A DNA stretch of 64,000 nt from Anodontia alba (lineage: Eukaryota > Mollusca > Bivalvia > Lucinida > Lucinidae): assembly GCA_964016985.1 (NCBI GenBank), contig OZ024836.1:37690152-37754151 (forward strand), in the 5' to 3' direction. The notes under the pieces were generated by a model. That model was given only the letters and a program-made list of their open reading frames with translations, made no database searches and was not told the DNA's origin. The translations under genes and the position numbers were made by a program. Positions 10,280-22,103 of the stretch are shown piece by piece. Numbering within the stretch: the stretch's first letter is position 1; each line of letters begins with the position of its first letter.

Positions 10280-10382
10280 ATATCTTCACAAAAACATGCT
10301 GTGGGTCTCATTAGAAGTGCCTTGGGGAGGTGCTTCTAATGAATACCCTCAACATATATTTTCATCAAGAAATAAGAAAAAT
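10279..10382. repeat. H1 hairpin
   Basis: Arms with CTTCACAAAAACATGCTGTG and AAGAAATAAGAAAAATC flank an apex CCTTGGGGAGG. Confidence 0.75.
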
Positions 10383-10399
10383 CACAACAGGTTCTCAGT

Positions 10400-11075
10400 C
10401 GAAAAATATACTTTATCTGGAGTTGATGATTTTTGTATTTCTATACAGCAAAATGAGTATGTAAGTGCATACTGTCAGCATATAAATCACGTTGCCTGAT
10501 ACGGAAACAAAATGATTCTAAACTTTCATTTTCATTTATTCCCTTGACAGAAAATATTGGGCCGAAAAGCAGAAAAAATGGATAGTAATAGGAGATAATT
10601 ATAAGACTCGGGAAACTAGTCACATTTATTACCATGAATGGAAAATATCTGTCTAGTATAAAGAATGAGAACCAGCCTATAATGATTGGTGGTCGCAATA
10701 GACTGGTAGCTTTATTAAGTCTTGATCAACTATTATGGTTGGCATCGTATTGATCCGCGTTCAGCGTGGTGTGCCGTGAAGCAGATCACAGTGGTATTAG
10801 GAATTTAACCCTGCAGCTCTGGCAGTTCCTATCATCCTGTTATTGTTTGTGGATTATTCTTGCTTTAATTGAATCAATTTATCGGAATCTAATATGTTAA
10901 TAATCAGATTGCAGTCTGCAGTTACTTAAGAAATTGCGAGATTTAGGAAAGAAGTTTGATTACTTTTTTGCTTTGTAAAAGAGACTGTGGGACTTTTTGA
11001 TTTTAAGTTTGTTTGGGATTTATGATTCCTCAGTGAAAAAACTTAAGACTTTGGATAGAAGTTATGAATACTTTA
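10400..11075. other. Unassigned sequence
   Basis: I see no gene or repeat that I can name. Confidence 0.4.
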
Positions 11076-11077
11076 TT

Positions 11078-11553
11078 TACCCTAAATATTCAGACACTTT
11101 AACTGCTAATTACCATACTTGTCCTAAAATTTGAATAGTTGAATGAATCAATTTTACTACCTCTTGATCTGAGTAAAATTTGCTGAATGAGTAGCCATCA
11201 CAAAAACATACTTATATAATTTTGAGCCCCTTAAACCCCACTTTTATAAAGTAAAATTGGGGTTTACAGGGGTATACATTATTTTTGTTATACCTGCTCA
11301 AAAACATAGATTGTGGGTACCGATTGTGGAATATGAAAAATATTAGTTTTTTATCAGAAAATTTTCAGTTTTTGGAGGTAAAATTTTCTATATATTTGAA
11401 TAGGCGTGTTTTCATAATGGAACAGTATAGACCATAATCAGATGCCACATGCACAAGCTGTGGCATCTGATCAGGGTCTACACTGTTTGCTCAGGCCTGT
11501 GTGTCCTAATACTTAGGGTAAATACGGTAAATAAATACGGTAAATAATGATAA
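11078..11553. mobile_element. Composite MITE (CCGTATTTACCCTAA outer, CATCACAAAAACA inner), copy 1
   Basis: The outer ends are TTTACCCTAAATATTCAGACA and its partner ATACTTAGGGTAAATACGGTA. Inside at 11196-11419 is a second MITE with ends CATCACAAAAACATACTTAT and GGCGTGTTTTCATAATG; its H1 core has lost the right arm. An H2 palindrome follows on the right. The same arrangement occurs at 12086 and 49035. Confidence 0.75.
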
Positions 11554-11586
11554 TAATGATAATAATAATAATTATAATAATAATAA
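11520..11586. repeat. AAT-rich microsatellite
   Basis: Two copies of ACGGTAAATA are followed by ATAATG and ATA repeats. Confidence 0.8.
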
Positions 11587-11705
11587 ATTGTGTAGATGGT
11601 GGTGTGGCAGTTATGTACTTTGATATTGTTTTATCATAGCTCCAAATACAGGGAGCCAACAAACAATGTTTTTTTTCATGGCTTGGACCTCGGTATAAAA
11701 AAATT

Positions 11706-11864
11706 CAGCAGATGCTATTTTAAAATATTTTTTCTTATTTTTCCAAGAAAACATTGTTTTGACATTTCATGCAAATTGTCTCCATTGGACATAATTTGCA
11801 TGAAATGTCAAAAAATGTTTTCTGGGAAAAATAAGAAATAGATATAATCACTTTGTCATCTGCC
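11706..11864. repeat. H3 foldback MITE, copy 3
   Basis: The ends are CAGCAGATGCTA and TGTCATCTGCCG. The arms carry GACATTTCATGCAAATTGTC and complement with a 6-bp apex. Confidence 0.8.
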
Positions 11865-12085
11865 GAATTATCCTAGCGAGTGGGAAAGATTATATATTAT
11901 TTTTGTACCAAAATATAGGTCTTGGGGACCAGCTAGAATTGCTTCAAAGACTTTCTCTGAGATGCTGCAAGATATATTTTGGTGCAAAAACAAGACTTAT
12001 CATAAAATATCATCTTAGTTATCTGGAGCTATGGCTGGTTTCTAGCTTGTGCAGTTATTATGGTTAGCTTGTTGGGTAGTACACT

Positions 12086-12842
12086 TTACCCAAAGTATTT
12101 GGACACCATAACCCTTTAGGCAAGAAATATTTTATCTTAAGGTTCACTGAAGATTTCTTAAAAAGTTGCTGTCAGGAATAAAAATAAAAATAAAAATGTG
12201 AAAAAGCTTGGGCTGATGAAATAAAATAATTTTCCAGTAAAAGCACATGTAAAAATGCAATATTTCAGCCCTAAATTTGAAGGGTAGGGACATAAAATTA
12301 AAATAAAAATTAAAATGTAAATTTTATTTTTCCAGAGGGGCTAAAATCATAGGGTAGGCTCTTCAAACCTAAAAATGAAAAAAAAAAATGTGGCCTTACC
12401 ATACTTGTTCTAAACTTTGAACAAGTCTATTTGAGTATCTGTTGTTGTGCCTGAAAAAACTGGAAGATGAGTGGTAAACAGTCATTACAAAAACACGCCT
12501 GTTCAAATATATACGGTAGAACATTTCTCCTCCAAAACTGAAAATTTTTAGATACAAAGATTCTTATATTTTTCATATATCTGCTCAAAATGTAGATTGT
12601 GGGTACTTGTTAGAACTGCCTCAGCGAGGCAGTTCTAATGAGTACCCCCAATCCATGTTTTTGAGCAGAAATAAGAAAAATAATGTATACCCTTGTAAAC
12701 CCCAGATTTACTATATAAAAGTTGGGTTTAAGGGGGTCAAAATTGTATAGGCATGTTTTCGTGATGGTAAACCCCAATTAGCTGCTGCAGCATCTGATTT
12801 GGGTCTTCACTGTTTGCTCAGGCCTGTCTGTCAAAAATATGT
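12086..12842. mobile_element. Composite MITE, copy 2
   Basis: An outer left end (TTTACCCAAAGTATTTGGACA) is followed by a 250-bp A-rich insertion, then the inner MITE at 12483-12766 with a complete H1 palindrome, then a one-sided H2 arm. The outer right terminus is lost. Confidence 0.65.
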
Positions 12843-13162
12843 CTTCTGAATTTGTTGACAGAGTGCTAGAGGCTTAAGAGTTTGAGAAGTTCTGAAGCCT
12901 GGCACCATCCAGTCTGTCATTGGAATTAAAAACCATGTTTACCCTAAATATTGGGACACCTTAACTTCTAATAACTATACTTGTCTGAAAATTCAGGAAT
13001 GGTAAACTTCAGGATTAATCCTGATTTCAAGATTGAGAAGTTTCATTTTAAGCTTGAAATTTTACTTTTACATTTGTTTGCAAGACCATCTTTTTGAGTC
13101 AAAAGTAGTTAATTTGGGTTAATATATGCCTGAAATAACTATAAGAATAAATCATTAAACTA

Positions 13163-13506
13163 CCGTATTGGACCTAATAACCGCACATACTCCTATAAGC
13201 GCACAGTCAAGCAATTTCTGAGACTTTAGATTACAGCCCATCTACTTTTTACCACTTCTTTATAAAATCATATGTTGTGGGTACTCATTTGAATTGCCTC
13301 GATTTGTGGAGGCAATTCAAATGAGTACCCACAACATGATTTTATAAAGAAAATCAAAAGCATATCGCATAAGCATCATTAAATAAGCAGTTCTCTGCTG
13401 ATCTTTCTTCAACGTGTACCTTTATTAGGTATATTTCACTACACGTTTTTTTCCCAATAACTTTGAAAAAGCTAAGGGCACAGTGCGGTAATTAGGTCGA
13501 ATACGG
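13163..13506. mobile_element. CCGTATTCGACC-type MITE with H1 core, copy 1
   Basis: TA flanks 13161-13162 and 13507-13508. The ends are CCGTATTGGACCTAATAACC and GGTAATTAGGTCGAATACGG. The centre is an H1 variant (CATATGTTGTGGGTACTCAT). The TA flank suggests a Tc1/mariner-like transposase. Confidence 0.85.
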
Positions 13507-13555
13507 TAGTTATTGGTTGCATAGCTCCAGATAAGAGGGAGCATTCACATAATGA

Positions 13556-13626
13556 TTTTCTTATTTCTCAATAAATACATATGTTGTGGGTGTACAACAT
13601 ATGTTTTTATTGAGAAATAAGAAAAT
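13556..13626. repeat. H1 hairpin lacking its apex
   Basis: TTTTCTTATTTCTCAATAAA and its complement flank CATATGTTGTGGGTG directly joined to the right arm. The ACTCATTAGAAG..CTTCTAATGAGT part is deleted, as expected from a break or slippage at the hairpin tip. Confidence 0.75.
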
Positions 13627-13739
13627 TATTAGTAGTTTTTGGACAGAATATTTAGATTTCAGGATTGATCATTAGCGACTTTTTTCACCCCTGTAAAATT
13701 TGAAGAAATCCATTTGATTAAAATTTGATTTGTCTTAAA

Positions 13740-14060
13740 CCTGAGTGGCAAACTGTGAATGTGAACCCTAATCAGATGCCATGATCTGCAGCCTCTGATC
13801 TGGGTCTGCACTGTTTGCACTTGCATGTCTGTCCCAATTTAACTAAGGGTTATTACATTACAATGTCATATATTGACCCTAAGAATTGGGACAGACACGC
13901 CTGAGCAAACAGTGTAGACCAAGATCTGATGCTGCAGATTGTTTGCCACTCATCCAGCAGTTTTTAGCCATGTTGACAGATAATATAAAAGACTTGTTCA
14001 GAGTTTAGTACAAATATGGTAAGGCCACATGCTGTCCAAATATCTAAGGTAAATACGGTA
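13740..14060. repeat. H2-containing MITE remnants
   Basis: Two H2 cores occur (GGCAAACTGTGAATGTGAAC... and GAGCAAACAGTGTAGACC...) with TAAGGTAAATACGGTA at the right, matching the outer end of the composite family. Confidence 0.6.
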
Positions 14061-14227
14061 AACCATGAAACATTTTGAGGGTAGGGTCAGATTCTGTGTT
14101 TGTTTTCATAATGTGTTGTTGCTTTTTAGCTTTCAAATTCAATGGTTAACTTTATTAAAAACGTTAAGAGCTCTTGGCATAAATTGTCCATTTGAGTGTG
14201 GAAAAACAGCATTGCAGGGGTACAGAG

Positions 14228-14325
14228 GCTTTTAATTCTACTAATTGTATACTAATTAATGTTAGTAGAATTATAAGCTTTAATTCTACTAACAGTATAC
14301 TACCTACTGTTAGTAGTATTAGAAG
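14228..14325. repeat. Paired TTCTACTAA palindromes
   Basis: TTTAATTCTACTAA...TTAGTAGAATTA occurs twice in tandem with diverged spacers. Confidence 0.6.
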
Positions 14326-14451
14326 GTTTTCTTCCCTTTTATAAAGTGGTTCACTCTAAAAGGAAAAAATTTGCTCCCTAAATTGGGATCAAAATTGGTT
14401 TGCCTCCTGTTTGAAAAGTGGTCCACTCTAAAAGGAAAATATTTGCCCCCC

Positions 14452-14828
14452 TTTCTGATTCAAGAAGGGCAGTTGTCAGTTTCTGGTGAAAGAATGTACT
14501 GTACTAGTTAACTACTTCAAGGACTAAGCCTGTCCAGAAAAAGTTCTGTTACATAAATCAACCAGCTTGACATGACCTTAATTAACCCTTGTCCTGCTGA
14601 ACCCGGATATGTCCTGCCTTTGCAAACAGTGTAGATCCAGATCAGTTGGCTTCTGAAGAAGCCAACTGATGTGGATCTGCACTGTTTGCCATTAAGTATG
14701 TGAATTCAAATCAACAATCTGGATCAAGTAATCTGATTGGCTGACAGCTGGAAGTGGGTGTGGCATCTTAATTTATTCAGCATGACAAGGGTTAATTAAT
14801 AGTGTTGACTGGGCTGTTAAACTCCAAA
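14452..14828 (+). mobile_element. SINE-A fragment split by a pB MITE
   Basis: The left part ends ...GACATGACCTTAA at 14585. The right part resumes TTAATAGTGTTGACTGGGCTG at 14792. The interruption is one pB MITE. Confidence 0.85.
14582..14795. mobile_element. pB MITE, copy 4, with readable empty site
   Basis: TTAA is present on both sides. The ends are CCCTTGTCCTGCTGAA and TTCAGCATGACAAGGG. The host SINE has a single TTAA at this point in other copies (3877-3890, 15660-15680). Confidence 0.9.
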
Positions 14829-14833
14829 CCGCG

Positions 14834-15062
14834 GGCCCCCATAGCCTAGTGGATAAGAGAGTTGACTCTTAATCCATTAGGTTTCTCACCGCTGTGGTTC
14901 GAGCCTAGCTCGGGTCATATGTGGGAAAGCCAAGTTCTGCTTACGGGTGGTCAGGTGGTTTTTCTCCGGGTACTCCGGTTTTCGCCCACCTTCGATGAAC
15001 GATCAGCTCGATATAAGTGAAATATTCTTGAAAGGGCCGTAAAACCCAAATCAAAAAAAAAA
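14834..15062 (+). mobile_element. SINE-B, copy 2 (near full length)
   Basis: The head contains CATAGCCTAGTGGATAAGAG and box B GGTTCGAGCC. The central block CTCCGGGTACTCCGGTTTTC is intact, and the element ends with GGGCCGTAAAACCCAAATC and an A-rich tail. Confidence 0.88.
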
Positions 15063-15392
15063 TAAAAAAATAAACTCCAAACCAAAGTTCATGCTAAATT
15101 TCTATATGAAACAGCAGCAAATATTTGAAAGTTTGATATGGTGACTTCCAACCATCAATATTCAGAAGTCCAGGGCAATTTTCGGGAGTCTCTGAAACCT
15201 GGACTTCCTTTAAAGCAAGTACTGACACTCACTGTATACATCATTCTGTATGAGAAGTCTTAATTCCTTACCTTAAAGATAAAATCAATTATGCTACTAG
15301 GTAATATGTTTGGGCTGGCTGAAGAGCGAATAGTGTAGCCCTTTAGGAGCTGTTTCAGCTGGGCCTATACCATTTGCAAAGGCATGCCTCTA

Positions 15393-15605
15393 TTAACCCT
15401 TCTCATGCTGAATAAATTAAGAAGTCATGCCCGCTTCTAATTTCCAGCCAGTCAGATTATTTGATCTGGGGTTTTGATAGAAATTCACATATTTAATGAT
15501 AAACAGTGCAGATCCAGATCAGTTGGCTTCTTCAGGAGCCAACTGATCTGGATCTACACTCTTTGCTAAGACAGGGCATGTCGTGCTCAGCAAGAGAAGT
15601 GTTAA
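15393..15605. mobile_element. pB MITE, copy 5
   Basis: TTAACCCTTCTCATGCTGAA starts it and GCTCAGCAAGAGAAGTGTTAA ends it. The H2 stem is near perfect with a CTTCTTCAGGAGCC apex. Confidence 0.85.
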
Positions 15606-15614
15606 TATGCATAG

Positions 15615-15720
15615 AGGATTAAAAAGCCCGCCCAGGAAAGATGTGAGCAGATTAACTGGTCAGATTGACCTTAACAGTGTTGACTGGGCCGTAAAACTCC
15701 AAACCAAAAAATAATAAAAA
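15615..15720 (+). mobile_element. SINE-A 3' fragment
   Basis: It matches from AGAGGATTAAAAAGCCCGCC to GGGCCGTAAAACTCCAAACC with an A-rich tail, and preserves the uninterrupted GACCTTAACAGTGTTGACTG. Confidence 0.8.
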
Positions 15721-15951
15721 CAACAGTGCCTCTGTAAATATTTAGGATAAACAGGGTAACACTCTTTCCAATTTGAAGAGGACATTATGATGCTTCAGTA
15801 TTTTGATCAGGTATTAATTTGATAGGATTTAGTCTTGATGACATTTTCTTAGAAATGGTCATGCCAAGTAAAAAGGCCCCTTATTGTAAAATGCGAACAT
15901 ACCAAAAAGATACTTTGCTCATCCATAGATCTGTGTAATAGGGTAAATAAT

Positions 15952-16057
15952 TTTTCTTATTTCTGGATGAAAACATATGTTGTGGGTACTCATTAGAAGC
16001 ACCTCTGTGAGGTGCTTCTAGTACCCACAACATATGCTTTTGTCCAGAAATAAGAAA
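15952..16057. repeat. H1 hairpin
   Basis: Long arms with AAACATATGTTGTGGGTACT meet at CACCTCTGTGAGGTG. The right arm has lost ATGAG compared with the left. Confidence 0.8.
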
Positions 16058-16511
16058 AATATCAATACTTTTTGATTGAAAGAAGAGCCTGTCTGAAGCT
16101 ATGTCATCTGTGCAGTCTGTGCAGTCTGATTTACAATGTAGGGCTTCAACTTGTTTAATACACATTAATTAAATACTCCTTGCAGAATATGTATGACAAA
16201 AGGCAATTAGATCCTGCTTAGATTGCATGGATGGACATTCAAGTCAAGTTCTAGCCATGTCACTCTTGTTACAAGATAACTTTTTCTGGCATGCCACTAT
16301 GCAGATTGGCAATCTTTGTTGGAGGGCCCTTCAGCTGACTCGTATGAATTGTTTGTGTGATTGATGTCTTAAGCTGCTTCTTGACTACAAATTACAGGGT
16401 TCTTCAGGAGCGGAATTGTAGCTGCCATTCTTTATTTCTTAGATCCAGAAACAGTTTTAAATCACTGACCCCTCCCCATGGTGACTCTGGGGTCAAGCTA
16501 CAGACTTCAGA

Positions 16512-18871
16512 TGTATAACAAAACTGCTGGCTTTAAATTGGCAAACTTTTGATCATTAGAATACCAGATGATGTATTACAAAAATGCTGGCTGTGTTACA
16601 AAAATGCTGGCTTTAGACTGGTAAACATTTTATCATTTGACTGCCAGGTGATGTATTACAAAAATTGCTGGCTTTAGACTGGAAAACATTTTATCATTTG
16701 AATGAGAGGTGATCTATATACTGGTAACAAAAATGCTGGCTTTAGACTAGTAAACATTTTATCATTTGACTAACAGGTGATATATTACAAAAATGCTAGC
16801 TTTAGACTAGTAAACATTTTATCATTAAAATGACAGATGATATATTACAAATATTCTGGCTTTAGACAGGTACATTTTATCATTTGAATGACAGGTGATA
16901 TATTACAAAAACGCTGGCTTTAGACTGGTAAACATTTTATCATTTGAATGACAGGTAATATGTTACAAAATTGCTGGTTTTAGACTGATAAACATTTTAT
17001 CATTTGAATGACAGGTGATATATTACAAAAAAACTAACTTTAGACTGATGAACATTTTATCATTTGAATTCTAGATGATATATTACAAAAATGCTGGCTT
17101 TAGACTGGTAAACAGTTTATCATTTGAATGACAGGTGATATATTACAAAAATTCTGGCTTTAGACAGGTAAACATTTTATCATTTGAATGACAGGTGATA
17201 TATTACAAAAACACTGGCTTTAGACTGGTAAACATTTTATCATTTGAATGACAGGTAATATGTTACAAAATTGCTGGCTTTAGACTGATAAATATTTTAT
17301 CATTTGAATGACAGGTGATATATTACAAAAACGCTAACTTTAGACTAATAAACATTTTATCATGAATTCCAGACGATATATTACAAAAATGCTGGCTTTA
17401 GACTGGTAAACAGTTTATCATTTGAATGACAGGTGATATATTACAAAATTGCTGGCCTCAGAGTGGTAAACATTTTTATCATTTGAATGACAGGTGAATT
17501 ATTACAAAAATGCTGGCTTTAAACTGGCAATCATTTTATTATTTGACTGTTAGGTGATGATCATAAACTGCTGGCATCATACTGGCAAACATTGTTTCAT
17601 TTGAATGTCAGGTGATATATTACGAAACTTCTGACTTTAGATGGGCCAATATTTTATCATTTGAATGTCAGGTGATGTATAACAAAAACACTGGCTTTAG
17701 ACTAGGCAAACATAGTATTAGTTGAATGATAGTTGATATGTTTCAAAACTGATTACAAAACTGCTGGCTTTAGGTGGACAAACATTTTATGATCTGAATG
17801 TCAGATGATACTTTGCAAAACTACTGGCTTTAAATGGACAAGTAGTTTCTCATTTGATAGCCAGATGATATATTACAAAACTTTTGGCTTTAGACTATCT
17901 GGTGATGATCACAAACACACTGGCTTTAGCTAGGCAAACATTGTATGTTTGAATGCCAGATGATATGTTACAAAACTGCTGGCTTTAAATGGGCAATGTA
18001 TCTGTTACTGATGGAGAATGTGCCACAAGCATGCTGTCTAAATTATTTGAATGTTAGATGATGTATTACAAAAATGCTGGCTTTAGACTGACAAACATTT
18101 TATCATTTGAATGCCAGAGGATGTACTAAAAGTGCTGGCTTTAGACTGGCAAACATTTTATCATTTGAATGCCAGAGGATGTACTAAAAGTGCTGGCTTT
18201 AGACTGGCAAACATTTTATCATTTGAATGCCAGAGAATGTACTAAAAGTGCTGGCTTTAGACTGGCAAACATTTTATCATTTGAATGCCAGAGGATGTAC
18301 TAAAAGTGCTGGCTTTAGACTGGCAAACATTTTATCATTTGAATGCCAGAGGATGTACTAAAAGTGCTGGCTTTAGACTGACAAACATTTTATCATTTGA
18401 ATGCCAGAGGATGTACTAAAAATGCTGGCTTTAGACTGGCAAACATTTTATCATTTGTATACCTGAATTTATGTACTGCAAAAATACTGGCTTTACTCTG
18501 ACAAACTTTCTAAAATTAGAAGTGAAGGATGTAATAGAAAAATGCTGGCTTTCAAGACTGACAATGGTTTTATCATTTGAATGCCAGAGAATGTGTAACA
18601 AAAATGCTGGCTATAGACTGACAAACAATTATATCATTTGAATACCTGAGGTGATGTACTAAAAATACTGGATTTAGATTGGCAAACATCTTATCATTAG
18701 AATGTCAAGGATGTATTACAAAAATGCTGGCTTGAGACTGGAAAACAATTTTATCTTTTGAGTGCCAGGTGATGTACTTCAAAAATGTTGGCTTTAGACT
18801 GGCAACATTTTATCTTTTGAATGCCTAAGGTGATGTATTACAAAAATGCTGGCTTTACACTGGCAAACATT
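16512..18871. repeat. Satellite of 58-60-bp units, about 40 copies
   Basis: Each unit contains AAAATGCTGGCTTTAGACTG, then AAACATTTTATCATTTGAAT and a short variable part. Units at 18110-18440 are nearly identical with a 58-bp period, while the flanks are diverged, a pattern of recent local homogenisation. The array ends abruptly at ACATTTTTGAGTC. Confidence 0.95.
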
Positions 18872-18874
18872 TTT

Positions 18875-20130
18875 GAGTCTGCTAGCGACAGCTAGCAGGC
18901 TCTATGCAATCGCATGGGGTTTTTTACTACGTCACAAGCGGATTTTCATCACCGCTATATTCATACGCGCACTACTTCTTAATCAGACGCAATGCGGCAC
19001 TATTACGGCGAACTGAATGTGAAGCAGGGGAATTTTTTTATAGCTTTTCTATTTCGCTAACATAACTGTAACTGAAATCGATTTAGATAGTGCAATTTGA
19101 AACATAGACTTCAAAATTCGGTGTAGTAATACACGCACTACTTTTGTCAATCACCCCACGCCATCTTTGATGTTGTGCTTAGCAACGGAAGCTGAACGAA
19201 AAGAAAGTATCAGAATCTGCTTATTCGATATTGAATATAGCAAGACATCAGGCATTTAATTCATTCCTCCTACATGAAATTACTTTATTTACACCTCAGT
19301 GACACGGAGTTGTCTGACGACTGCTGGCCCATTTATACGTTATGACCCTTCTTTTGTGGACATCGGAAAATCTCTTGAAAACAGAAAAGGGTAGGCATAG
19401 CTGGTCGGGCTAATCTGTTGATGCTTAGGTGAAGCACTATCAAATGACAATCAGTTATTAAAGCTAATCTGGATTGAAGATAGCCATTTCAAATTTATTT
19501 AATCTGCTCGTCTTCATAATAAGTTGATAAAGATAAATTTATAAAATTGCACCAGAATAATCGTGGAGCTACATCAGGTGTTGAATATGTATGAACTGGA
19601 GCATATCTAGACTTGAACTTTGATAATTCTAGAAATTGGAAATTGCTGCTGGAGATACACTCATTTGGAATAATCAGGTGGTAAACCATTGGAAAATAAA
19701 GAGATTCATTAATCCAATCACTGCATTGGCTTATATATGCAGATAATAAAATAGATTTTTTTTTGTGAAGAAAGAAACAAAACAGAAGAGAAATAATTGT
19801 ATTTAGTTTTTCAGTACATGGTTAGATTATTTATGTATATCTGTTTTACACAGATGCCTCAGTAAAGACCCATTCTTATTTATACATTAAAAGAAGTAGA
19901 ATGCATTTCCATCTGACTGATTTTGAGAAATTAAATTGATAGTGAAAGCATGTAGTACAAAGTGTTCATGTTGGTTGTTTTTCAAGGAATAGTAAATTTT
20001 CTCACAAAGCCTTGTCTCTGAATGTAAATTTAATACTGGATGAAGCCACTGGTTGTAAGAAAGTGTGAAAATATGGATATAGAGCAAAATCCAGGTCCAT
20101 CAAATCATATAAATCTAATTATGTAATTAA
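18875..20130. other. Unassigned 1.2-kb block between satellite and 2A-like ORF
   Basis: It opens with a short palindrome (CTGCTAGC...GCTAGCAG) and a CpG-richer stretch to about 19200, unlike its neighbours. It could be the 5' region of a retrotransposon that continues into the 2A-like ORF, but no reverse transcriptase is present. Confidence 0.35.
20040..20126 (+). pseudogene. Short ORF with 2A-like motif DIEQNPGP
   Basis: The frame from ATG 20040 to TAA after 20123 encodes about 28 residues. Residues DIEQNPGP at 20076-20099 fit the 2A ribosome-skipping consensus DxExNPGP exactly, followed by Ser. Such motifs are known near the N-terminus of some non-LTR retrotransposon proteins. A stop codon lies just upstream and the frame closes nine residues after the motif, so this looks like a relic of an ORF start rather than a working gene. 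A chance match is possible. Confidence 0.45.
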
Positions 20131-20332
20131 GTTAATGCCTTTTTTCGCGACACCGCCTTCTGAACAATTCAGAGTAACTACTGTTGCTATACTGGATGTA
20201 CATTACTCTGTGGTGGTTCTGAATCTCTTTTAACTACACTTTTATTTAACTTTAACATGCGTAAAGTAACGTTATTATTTACCTGTATTATCAGTTAGAT
20301 AACACACTTTTTGAATAAAAATTACTGGCATG

Positions 20333-20440
20333 TTTCTTATTTTTCTTAAGGAATATATGTTGTGGATATTCATTAAAAGAGCCCTACCAATGAATGACCT
20401 TCTAATAAGTTCCAACATGTTTTTGTGTTGAAATTATAAT
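20333..20440. repeat. Degenerate H1 hairpin
   Basis: TTTCTTATTTTTCTTAAGGA and ATATGTTGTGGATATTCATT form the left arm; the right arm is CTTCTAATAAGTTCCAACATG. Confidence 0.6.
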
Positions 20441-20774
20441 GAACTAGAACATGTGTTTGAACAACACTATGACCCCAACTATATGGTTTCCCTTAAACAT
20501 GCATTGTCCATAATACTGAAACACTAAAAATGGCTAACTTCAAAAGTAAGAATAGGATGGCCGAAACATTCCCATACAGAACTAGTATTTTTACCGCTGG
20601 GCGGCGAATAAATTCCAACCACAGTATTGTCTGCCATCATAATGAGAGTAAAGCAAAATGCAATTGGCTATCAGTCAAGCGTCATCCAATCAAAATCTCG
20701 CTCTGAAAATGTCACTTTGTAGACCGGATTAAAGAATGTAACGAACACAAATAAGCGAATCTGAATAGAAGCGT

Positions 20775-20851
20775 TCATCATATTGATACTCCATCATGTG
20801 TATCGATACATGAAGCGTATCGGGATGCATCGATGAATCGTCCCACCACTA
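20775..20851 (-). mobile_element. hAT-like terminus
   Basis: Read on the minus strand, the sequence begins TAGTGGTGGGACGATTCATC and continues through ATCGATGCATCCCGATAC. TAGTGGTGGGACGATTCATCG-type ends are common in hAT-derived elements. The opposite end was not found. Confidence 0.5.
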
Positions 20852-20852
20852 G

Positions 20853-21640
20853 GCGTAACTCAGCTAATATTTGGTGGACTGTAACCTCAAAACAATATGC
20901 CCTTCTCTACATCTTGGTCTAACTATAGCATAAATGAAGTTTCAGCTTGATCGGATATAAATTGTAAGAGGAGTTAACCAGAAACTAGAAGTTTAAAGAA
21001 ATTTTCAATGGGGCTTAACTCTGCTAATATTTAGTGGACTGTAACCTTGAAACAATATGTGCTGCTCCACATCATGGTCTAGCTATAAATGAAGTTTCAG
21101 CTTTATCGGATGTAAATTGTAGGAGGAGTTAGCCGGAAACGAAAAGTTTAATGAAATTTTAAAAGGGACATAACTCTGCTAATATTTGGTGGACTGTGAC
21201 CTAGAAACAATATGCACTGCCCCCACATCTTGGTCTAACTATAAATGAAGTTTCAGCTTGATCAGATGTAAATTGTAGGAGCAGTTATCCGGAAACGAAA
21301 AGTTTAAAGGAATTTTCAAAGGGCTATAACTCTGCTGATATTAAGTGGACTGTAACCTCAAAACAATATGCACTGTTCCACATCATGGTCTAACTATAAA
21401 TGAAGTTTCAGCTTGATCAGATGTAAAGTGTAGGAGTTAACCAGAAACAAAATGTTTTCTGAAAATTTCAAAGGGGCATAGCTCTGCTAATAATTGGTGG
21501 TCTGTAGCCCAAAAACAATATGTGCTGCTTCACATCATGGTCTAGCTATATACCAAGTTTCATTTTAATCGGATGTAAACTGTAGGAGGCGTTAGCCGGA
21601 AACGAAAAAGTTTTCTGACGGACGTCATACCCCGTAAAAT
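20853..21640. repeat. Array of about 155-bp units, five copies
   Basis: Starts of TAACTCTGCTAATATTTGG fall near 20856, 21016, 21171, 21326 and 21479. Shared blocks include AATGAAGTTTCAGCTTGATC. The period and mollusc setting resemble bivalve BIV160/pearl-type cores; that link is only suggested by size. Confidence 0.88.
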
Positions 21641-21659
21641 AATATGTCCCGTTTTTCAA

Positions 21660-21975
21660 ACAGGTGTATAATAATTCAAAAAAGTATAAATGCAAGAGTT
21701 ATGGTTCTTGCGCGCTGCATGTTGTCTAATGCTGATTGATATTTACATGACCTTTCTTGAAGATATCTTGAACAGGTTTCAAGTTACAGAGCGGACACGA
21801 TTTTGTGACGCATAAAGTTCCAAGTGAAATAACTCAAAAAGTATAAATGCAAGACGTATGGTTCTTGTGCTCTGCATGTAAGATAATGTTGATTGATATT
21901 TATATGAAGTTATGTGGAGACAGCTTGAACCATTTTCAAGTTACAGAGTGGACAAGATTTTGTGACAGACGCCCG
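21660..21975. repeat. Two about 158-bp units of a second repeat
   Basis: AAAAGTATAAATGCAAGAG..TATGGTTCTTG occurs at 21680 and 21838, each followed by TTTCAAGTTACAGAG. Both are preceded or followed by short GACGGACG/GACAGACG motifs. Related text is at 53360-53440. Confidence 0.8.
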
Positions 21976-22103
21976 AGGGAAAAAACAATACACATCTCCC
22001 TACCCTAAAGGGAGGAGACATAAATATCAGAATCCTAGCTCAAGCGGGAGGGGGTATATTGCTTTTGGTGCAGATCTTATCAGCACTGGCATCCCCATCC
22101 AAG

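Noticed and set aside
16512..18871. CRISPR-like regular repeat array
   Set aside because: Spacers are not unique; the whole 58-60-bp unit repeats, which makes it a satellite in a eukaryotic genome.
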